Shown one piece after another: positions 17,501 to 23,552 of a stretch of DNA of 23,552 bases (position 1 is its first letter; each line of letters begins with the position of its first letter). The DNA is from Chara braunii (taxonomy: Eukaryota > Streptophyta > Charophyceae > Charales > Characeae), in contig BFEA01000068.1 in NCBI GenBank assembly GCA_003427395.1, positions 3,820,366-3,843,917 of the forward strand, written 5' to 3'. The position numbers were made by a program, and so were the translations under genes. The notes beneath the pieces were generated by a model. That model did no database searches. It was not told the DNA's origin and was given only the letters and a program-made list of their open reading frames with translations.

Positions 17501-18507
17501 ATGGAAGCAGAAGCTATGGAGGGGACAGCGGGGCAGGACTGGTAGATCCCACCCCCTGGCCCGCTAGAGGAAAGGAGCTACTGGGAAGACAAAGATCGAA
17601 TCAGAGACCTCCTAGGGCTGTGCTTTGATGAGGGGGTGTATCCCATGGATATCGACCCAGGGGAGATGATGATCGAGAGAAGGGAAGTGTCTTTTAAGGT
17701 TAATACAACGCTAGACGATATCAAGGTTAAGTGGCTAAAAGAACGTACGGTAAAAGTAGTATTTAAAGATGCAGCAGGCTTTCTGCCAAACAATATCAAG
17801 GATGACTTAGTTAGGGCTTTCGAAGACGGGTGCGTGGTAGGAAATGAGCAATTCACAGAGGACCTGAGACGAGGGAGAGTCAAGGTGGAAGGCCCAAGCC
17901 TGGTCTCTTATGAGGCGAAGTCTCCGGGCGTGGCCCGATACACGATAAATGAAGGAAGCGTGACCATCCCGTTGGGAACTGAAGGATACAAGGTCCTGTT
18001 TAAACCTTGGATGACGCACGCTGGATTGAGGGAAACGAGAAGGCAGCAGGACGAGAACACATTTTGGGTGGTCGCGGTGAAATCCCGCTGGACGACATGC
18101 CGTACAACCATGCCCAGATCGAGAAGGTCATTGGACCAATCATCCGGGCACATCCAGCGGACGCTGATCCACAATGACCAGCGCTAGTCAACGCAAAGTT
18201 TGACTTGGATCCTACGGCCCAACCAAATATGAAGGATAAGATCTGGATCGAAACGTCCACGGGAGATGAGCTGGAGATATGCCTAGCAACTTCTGGCACT
18301 GTTCAATGTAGGAAGTGCAGGCAGTTTTTTCATATGGAGGAGGAATGTAGGAGAGGGGGAAGGACCAGGAACCAGGGTCCAGGGAACGAGAGCCAAGGAG
18401 AAGCCAGCCGCCAGCAACGATCAGGAGAACCAACGTCAAGAGGAGGGTCAAGATACCACGGTACGCGTGGACCAAGATCGACACCGCAAGCAGCACAACC
18501 GGCATGA
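17501..18507 (+). pseudogene. LINE-B ORF1 protein: nucleic-acid-binding, CCHC zinc knuckle
   Basis: The likely start is the ATG at 17501 (MEAEAMEGTAG), with a nonsense codon at 17543-17545. The frame then stays open through YWEDKDRIRDLLGLCFDEGV and MDIDPGEMMIERREVSFKVN to VLFKPWM and FWVVAV (about 18075). A frameshift leads to IPLDDMPYNHAQIEKVIGPI, a nonsense codon at 18175-18177, then VNAKFDLDPTAQPNMKDKIW and a CX2CX4HX4C zinc knuckle, CRKCRQFFHMEEEC (18307-18348). A FKPWM/FW-x-V-x-IPLD layout followed by a knuckle is typical of plant-type LINE ORF1 (DUF4283-like) proteins, which bind element RNA and act as chaperones. All four zinc ligands are intact. A Gly/Arg/Gln/Ser-rich tail follows. 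Confidence 0.8.
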
Positions 18508-18573
18508 AGTCACGCATCAACAACAACGAATAACCCCACCTACTCGCCATGTGAAGAGGTCCAACACGACTGC

Positions 18574-18710
18574 TCAGGGAGGATTAGGGCAGGGAGGGAT
18601 AGGGCAGGGAGTACCCCCCCCCCCAGAACTTAGGGTTGGGTCAACGAGTGATGTCCCCTCAGGGAGGATTAGGGCAGGGAGGGATACGGCAGGGAGTACC
18701 CCCCCCCCCA
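18574..18710 (+). repeat. Duplicated segment, 85-base period
   Basis: TCAGGGAGGATTAGGGCAGG begins at 18574 and 18659; each copy continues with AGGGATA, G/C, GGCAGGGAGTA and a C10-11 run. One substitution was seen. Confidence 0.9.
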
Positions 18711-18950
18711 GGGAGTGGGAAGCATTAAGACAGTACTGCTCTTGGGAAGCAATGACGATGGCGAACAGAGGCTTGGTAGACCTCACGGGCCACCTGCCAC
18801 AACAGGGACAGGGCAGAGGAGGTCAACCAACCCAAGTCCAAGGCATGGGTCCTTGGAGGCCCGTAGTCCCAGCAGGAGGAGTGCAGGTACCGGCTGGGGC
18901 CCAAGGAATCGGCATTGCCCCGAACGTGGATCAAGGGGGGAGACCGCAGG

Positions 18951-19048
18951 AGGAAGCCAGACAAGAAGCAAGGGTGGAATCTGGAAAAGAAGGGGGAGGA
19001 GGAAGCCAGACAAGAAGCAAGGGTGGAATCTGGAAAAGAAGGGGGAGG
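18951..19048 (+). repeat. Perfect 49-base tandem duplication
   Basis: Units 18951-18999 and 19000-19048 (AGGAAGCCAGACAAGAAGCA at the start) are identical, implying a recent event. Confidence 0.95.
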
Positions 19049-19499
19049 AGTACAAAGATCGCGCCCAGCAGACTCGGCCACGTGGACCGTGGTGAGACCG
19101 CTGGGGACAGGTGGCAGGGAAGGACTCAACGACCTAAGGGACAGAGCTGGCATGGAGCAAAGACCTACTCCGAGCCGCTCAAAGGGGCTATCAGCTGAAA
19201 AACAACGGAAGTTGAGCTTCTCTGGACAGGGAATGCAACACGAGCGATCGAGGTTATCCCGAAGTGACTCCAAGCACTCCGTCAGCCATGAAGTGGGGAT
19301 CGTCACACCAGGGAACAAAACAACCAGAGACAGAAGACTAGCGTCAGCAGCGAGAGGGGCAAACACAGAGATGTCTCAAAATACCGGGTGCCAGTGCTCT
19401 GCACTGCAGTAAGAAATAATCTGTGGGCGATGATATCGCAACGGGGAGCGCTGGTCCTCAGCTCGTCTTCGGTAAACAGACACAGGAGACGCCGAACAT

Positions 19500-19627
19500 G
19501 TGGGAAAATATCTGAAGTACAGGTTGAGGAAGTGGTGGGCGACCGAACATGACAACAGTTGAGGAAGTGGTGGGCGACCTGTACTTCAGATACTTTCCCA
19601 CAACCTATACTTCAGATATTTTCCCAC
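19500..19627. repeat. Compound direct and inverted repeat
   Basis: Block A (19500-19522, GTGGGAAAATATCTGAAGTA then CAG) and block B (19523-19543, GTTGAGGAAGTGGTGGGCGA then C) are followed by 14 bases, then B again (19558-19578), then A inverted (19579-19601), four bases, and A inverted once more (19606-19627). CCGAACATG also occurs twice (from 19492 and 19543). A template-switch origin is plausible. Confidence 0.92.
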
Positions 19628-19991
19628 GAGACCGATCCCTCACATCCTGATGGCGAGGATACTATCGTGTCCGAGTGGGAGCAAGGTCAAGTTGCTCATG
19701 CTGATAACTGATGCTCGCCTATCGGAAACGAAATTAACAGAGATGGAATCAGTGGGCATGCGCCTGGTTCCACTAGCATTTTTTGCAGAGGCGAGAAGAC
19801 TGGAGTTGTCCAGATTGTCAATCTCCCCTCTGATGCTGACAGCGGATTGCTTAACGGAGCTCAAGATCAGACTCCCAAAGGAGAGAAGGTTAGATTCGCC
19901 ATACCTCAAGAGCATGCTGACACACAGGCCTGGCCACGGGAAGACACATCATCCTCGCAAATCCAAGCTCAGCAAGGGAAGAGGAACACAA

Positions 19992-20700
19992 ATGATCAAA
20001 ATTAGGAGAGCCACGTGGAATCTGCAGGGCTTCGGGGACAGTGGAGTTCGGCAGAAGAGAAGCAGGGTCAAGTCTTGCCTACACGAAAAGAGGATTTCAA
20101 TAGCTCGTGTGCAAGAAACAAGAAATGAAATAGCAAAAAAAAAAATCACCCAGTTGGGGACATGCTGGGATGGCCCGCAAATATGGACAGCAGAACAGGG
20201 CACAAAGGCAGGCGTAGGAATCCTGATACGCCAGGACCTAGACGCTGAAATAGTGGAGTGGATTACTATGCAGATCTCTGCGGCCGCTGGCCGTGGATGG
20301 TAGCCTCAGTGTACGCACCGGTAGAAAGACAGCAAAGGCTCAGATTCTTTGACAAGTTTCATGTTGTTCTTTTTTCTGCCGGATGTGGATAACATGACAG
20401 TTGCAGGAGATTGGAACACCTAATTGGACGTCAATCGAAACATCGAAGGGGGGTGTGCAAGAGACACTGCACTACTTCTAGATTGGATGTCGGACTGGGA
20501 TCTGAGAGACTCGTATCGGGACCTCCACCCGACAGAGCAAGGCTTCGCATGGTTCACAGCGAAGGGTAAAGGCAGACACTTGGACTACTTCCTGACAGCA
20601 GGCTTGGCGCAGGGGTGGTACTGGAGATTGGACAGACAAACAATCTGGTTTCCGACAATATGACGGTCATTGCTTCATTTCAGACGGGGGACCAGATGTG
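19992..20700 (+). pseudogene. LINE-B ORF2 APE endonuclease
   Basis: The ORF2 start is probably the ATG at 19992. Blocks in order: ATWNLQGFGD (metal-site Asn, about 20010); RVQETRNE (catalytic Glu, about 20108); GTKAGVGILIRQDL (about 20198); then, after a stop (20301) and frame change, VASVYAPVERQQRLRFFDKF; VAGDWNT (about 20400) followed by a stop; LDVNRNIEGG; LRDSYRDLHPTEQGFAWFT; and RHLDYFL (about 20572). The final catalytic block is SDNMTVIASF (20651-20680), so the SDH histidine has become Asn. Product role: nicks target DNA for target-primed reverse transcription. Inactive as it stands because of stops and the His change. Confidence 0.85.
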
Positions 20701-21240
20701 CAACGAGGCAGAGGTTCTTTCCATCTCAATGTCCAGAATCTGAAGAACGATAAACTCAACGAGTGGATCTGGAACTTCTGGTCCAGGTGTAGCAATCAGA
20801 AGGGTAACCTTCCCTCGACTGCCGAGTGGCGGGCGGGCGGTTCTCGCATCCTCTCTCTCACCTTTTAAACGTATGCGCTCTAGGATACTCGCACTACAAC
20901 GAAACAAGGAAGAACGGAGGTGTTGAAGGAGAACAGAGGATGTGGAGAAAAAGATGAAGGAACGTCCCATCTCAGAGCTCACATGGGGGAAGGAAAGATT
21001 CACAAGACTGCCCAATAGGGACCGCCTGGAGAAGGAGAAAGCTGACGAGTGGGCAGAACGTCTCAAGGTTCGAGGGATTAAAGTGTGTGATCGAATGGCG
21101 AAAGAAACGTTATGTTCCAAAGGCTCATGCAATGAAGGAGCTAAAGCACCCATTCGACGCAGAGGAGCCAGTGACGGAAGAAACGCTCCAAAGGCTCTTA
21201 CCGTCGACAACTGCTCATGCAATTTGAAAATGGAGAGGCA
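20701..21240 (+). pseudogene. LINE-B ORF2 linker, truncated before RT
   Basis: Blocks are LNVQNLKNDKLNEWIWNFW (20728-20784), then RMRSRILALQRNKEERR and KADEWAERLKVRGIKVCDRM (about 21037-21098), which fit the helical linker between endonuclease and RT in LINE ORF2. Two or more frame changes occur. The KSPGPDG block and RT core are not found after 21240. Confidence 0.6.
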
Positions 21241-21945
21241 CATGTATTTGACCCTCAGCCCGCTGTTGTTCGTACTATCACTTCAGTGTTTTATTATCGG
21301 AATTTTTCATTTTTAACTTTTTAATCCTTTTCTTTGTTTTTTTTCTCCTGGGACAGCCCAGCACCTTATCCTGCAGCCAGGTGCCACTGGGAATGAGGAT
21401 TGGATTACGCACCGGAATCTGAACGTGTTTTGTGACGAGATGCAGACAGCAGGTCACATTCGATGCTCTACACCTCTCCACGGACACGTCCAGATTCAGG
21501 CATTCAGTCCACTCATTCAGTCCACTCCCCTTCGCCAGTGGGACCTCACCGCCGGACGACCTCTTTGCTAGTGGGACCCGGACCGTAAAATTAAAAAAAA
21601 AGAGTACGAGAAAACAAGGAAAACAAGGGAAAAAGCAGAGGAAGGATGACACGCATAAATCGAGAAATGGTCCAGAAGTTTTTTTTTTTTTTTTAATAAA
21701 ATAAAGAAAGATGGGGGTCATAACCCGACCGCCCCCTGACATTCCTATGCTTGGACCCAAATGCAAAGAAGGTATGTTATTATTACTATTTTTTTAAAGA
21801 AAAGGGTAATTTTGTGACTTCATAGTCTCCAACTTCCATACTTTGTTTGGAAAAAAAAAAAAAAACACTCCTTCGTGACCCTCCATATTCTGTGACTTTC
21901 CAAATGGATTTTTTTTCTCCCTCCGCCCAAATCACTCTGACCACC
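21241..21945. other. Non-coding stretch, T- and A-runs
   Basis: No gene was recognised. It contains T14 (about 21680-21695), an A15 run (21851-21865), and ATTCAGTCCACTC twice in tandem (about 21501 and 21514). Confidence 0.5.
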
Positions 21946-22107
21946 AAAGGGCCTAGCCTCAGTTGGTACACGCATGACCTGTTGAAATACAGACGCAAGT
22001 TCGAGTCCAGGCAATCAGATGACGACCAGAATAAAATCATTCTGAAATACCTGGGGTCGGTCAGTTCAATCATGATATCTCAAGGCTGTCCTTAAAAAAA
22101 AGGAAAA
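21946..22107 (+). mobile_element. tRNA-derived SINE, copy 2
   Basis: The A box is TAGCCTCAGTTGGTAC (21954-21969) and the B box AAGTTCGAGTCC (21998-22009). The body is shared with 15721-15905 (TTGAAATACAGAC between the boxes; ACCTGGGGTCGGTCAGTTCA and ATGATATCTCAAG downstream) and ends in an A-rich tail (22093-22107). Confidence 0.85.
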
Positions 22108-22430
22108 AATCACTCTGCACAACAAAATATTAATAATCAATTCACTCTGCACAGCAAAATATTAGTAATAAAAATAAAAATGAAATAAAAAATAAAAATG
22201 AAATAAAATAAAATAAACAGAGTTGCATTAGAATTTTTCTCTTTCAATTAAAGAAGAGTCATCTCGAGCAAAATAGCAAACTGTTTGCAACTTTCAGATC
22301 TAATTTCTTTTTTTCAGGGTGTTCGGGGGAGTTGGGGGGGCGAAGGATTTCAGAAATAACTCCCACACCCCGTTTTCCCAAAAAAAAAAAAAAAAAAAAA
22401 AAAAAAAACGAAAGAAAGAAAGAAAGAAAT
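22108..22430. repeat. Short duplications, A-rich and (GAAA)n sequence
   Basis: TTCACTCTGCACA-A/G-CAAAATATTA-A/G-TAAT-like sequence occurs twice (about 22110 and 22140), then AAAT/AAATG-rich repeats to 22216, an A29 run (22380-22408) and GAAA repeats (22409-22430). Confidence 0.8.
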
Positions 22431-22673
22431 AACTCCCACAGCACGCAAGGGAATATATTACACAAGCAATTAACTATAATTACTGACAAAACCAATCAAA
22501 CTGCCACTCACACGTCTCCTGAGCCATCCATCTTGGACTTGTGATCATATAGTTATATACCCTGACCTTTAAATTAGACATACCACTAAAGTCATCTTAC
22601 TCCGCTCCACCAACCTGCACCTGCCCGCAGAAAGACCTCTCACCACTCCTCTTAACAAGCTCTAAATAAGGAT

Positions 22674-22749
22674 TACCTGAATCTATCCATAATACCTGAA
22701 TCTATTCATTATACCTGAATCTATTCATTATACCTGAATCTATCCATTC
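22674..22749 (+). repeat. Four-copy tandem repeat, 19-base period
   Basis: TACCTGAATCTAT-C/T-CAT-(T/A)-A starts at 22674, 22693, 22712 and 22731; the last copy diverges at its end. Confidence 0.9.
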
Positions 22750-23173
22750 ATTTCAACAAGTACAGAAGCGCCAGGGCAAAAATAAGACGCAACAACAGAC
22801 GATGAGCGATAGGAGAACTGGCGATCCCGTCAGAGCATGGAATGCAGAAATAGGCAATGATATATGGGAATGTGTAGCAAAGGAGTGATTGGGAGAGAGT
22901 CGGGGGATAGAATGAAGACGGCTCTGAACGACGTACTGGGACTAATAATTAGGGACCCATGGCTGATACCAGTCTGGTAAAAGACGTTAAAAATGTATAT
23001 AATAAAGACAAAGTGACAGAGTTCCAAAGAGGCCTATTGTTGGTTGCCCCCGCACGGCAACAACTGGATTAGTACAAGTCCGTCTTCCTCCGGCTGAACT
23101 TCTATTGGAAGATTTCCCGTTCTCTTCCTTTCATTTCGAATGGCTAGTGCTCCTCCTTTCAGGTTAGCCAATG
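22750..23173. other. Non-coding stretch, nothing recognised
   Basis: Unique-looking sequence. A small hairpin (GTTGGTTGCC/GGCAACAAC, about 23038-23065) is the only structure noted. Confidence 0.5.
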
Positions 23174-23182
23174 CTCTCTCTC

Positions 23183-23263
<81 letters not shown>
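23174..23263. repeat. (CT)n microsatellite
   Basis: CT tract with a single interruption (CCC at about 23192). Confidence 0.98.
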
Positions 23264-23266
<3 letters not shown>

Positions 23267-23460
23267 GCTTCTTTTCAGGTCAAGCACTGGCAAGCACTGC
23301 CTGATCTATTGTTATTAGATTCTCTTCCACCTCTCCATTTTGTACACCCATCCTCCTATGCTCCACGCGCCTGGGTATGTGTGCTGAAATAGAGAGGAGC
23401 AAGAAGCCGGAACAAAGAGGAAACAAACGGTTTCGTCAGAACATGACTGTACAATTTCAT

Positions 23461-23463
<3 letters not shown>

Positions 23464-23552
<89 letters not shown>
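23464..23552. repeat. (CT)n microsatellite reaching the window edge
   Basis: Pure CT tract to the last base; the 200 bases between it and the previous tract hold no recognised gene. Confidence 0.98.

Larger units (their letters stand above)
18508..19640 (+). pseudogene. LINE-B ORF1 C-terminal low-complexity tail with duplications
   Basis: No domain was recognised. The sequence is rich in Gly, Arg, Gln and Pro codons in all frames and contains an 85-base and a 49-base duplication, then a direct/inverted repeat cluster (19500-19627). Neither 85 nor 49 is a multiple of three, so each duplication changes the reading frame and the original ORF1 end cannot be read directly. Confidence 0.5.
17501..21240 (+). 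mobile_element. LINE-B: ORF1 and 5' half of ORF2
   Basis: A second non-LTR element, distinct from LINE-A: ORF1 with a CCHC knuckle (17501-19640), then ORF2 with APE endonuclease (19992-20700) and linker (to about 21240). RT, C-terminus and 3' end are missing, so it is truncated on the 3' side by deletion or by later insertion; ordinary LINE truncation is at the 5' end. Nonsense and frameshift changes are spread throughout. Confidence 0.8.

Overview
The window is eukaryotic, non-coding in the ordinary sense, and almost entirely dead transposable elements separated by microsatellites, homopolymer tracts and one 680-base assembly gap (10129-10808). No intact host gene, bacterial operon, rRNA or functional tRNA gene was found. 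The element mix is plant- or green-alga-like: an L1-type LINE with an APE endonuclease and a C-terminal zinc-ribbon (zf-RVT-like) domain; a second LINE whose ORF1 carries a CCHC zinc knuckle; tRNA-derived SINEs; and a Penelope-like element (PLE) with the GIY-YIG nuclease upstream of the reverse transcriptase. That permuted PLE order is known from green-lineage and invertebrate genomes. Together with the long (CT)n tracts I lean to a streptophyte alga such as Chara, but this is inference.

Layout. 1-1740: tandem repeats, a tRNA-like SINE head (311-392) and a mosaic of direct and inverted repeat blocks. 1740-2835 (+): LINE-A endonuclease and first part of the linker. 2840-3190 (-): a PLE pseudo-LTR-like segment with a hammerhead-ribozyme core. 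3210-4214: homopolymer-bounded repeat, (CA)n, and AACGGG-rich repeat. 4215-4750 (-): LINE-A second part of linker and first RT block. 4735-8690 (+): the PLE, in order SAP-like segment, GIY-YIG nuclease, middle region, telomerase-like RT, 3' tail with AATAAA. 9061-9600: a GC-rich chain of at least seven palindromes. 9600-10840: CTT/GA low complexity and the gap. 11080-13615 (+): LINE-A RT core through zinc ribbon. 13621-14870 (-): the 3' part of a second, convergent LINE-A copy. 14872-15630: GGACCGG island, an unexplained ORF, and another homopolymer-bounded repeat. 15721-17040: a SINE, (CT)n tracts and a tRNA-like element split by (CT)n. 17501-21240 (+): LINE-B ORF1 and ORF2 endonuclease. 21241-23552: second SINE copy and simple repeats.

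How the parts relate. The three LINE-A pieces hold consecutive, non-overlapping parts of one protein (+, -, +). The simplest reading is one LINE copy interrupted by later insertions, with the block 2840-4735 inverted. Undoing that inversion also puts the hammerhead segment in the same orientation as, and directly upstream of, the PLE coding region, where a pseudo-LTR would normally lie. All coding regions carry stops and frameshifts, so nothing here is expected to be an active element. The most unusual features are the permuted PLE with its ribozyme, the palindrome chain at 9088-9589, and the nested LINE/PLE architecture.
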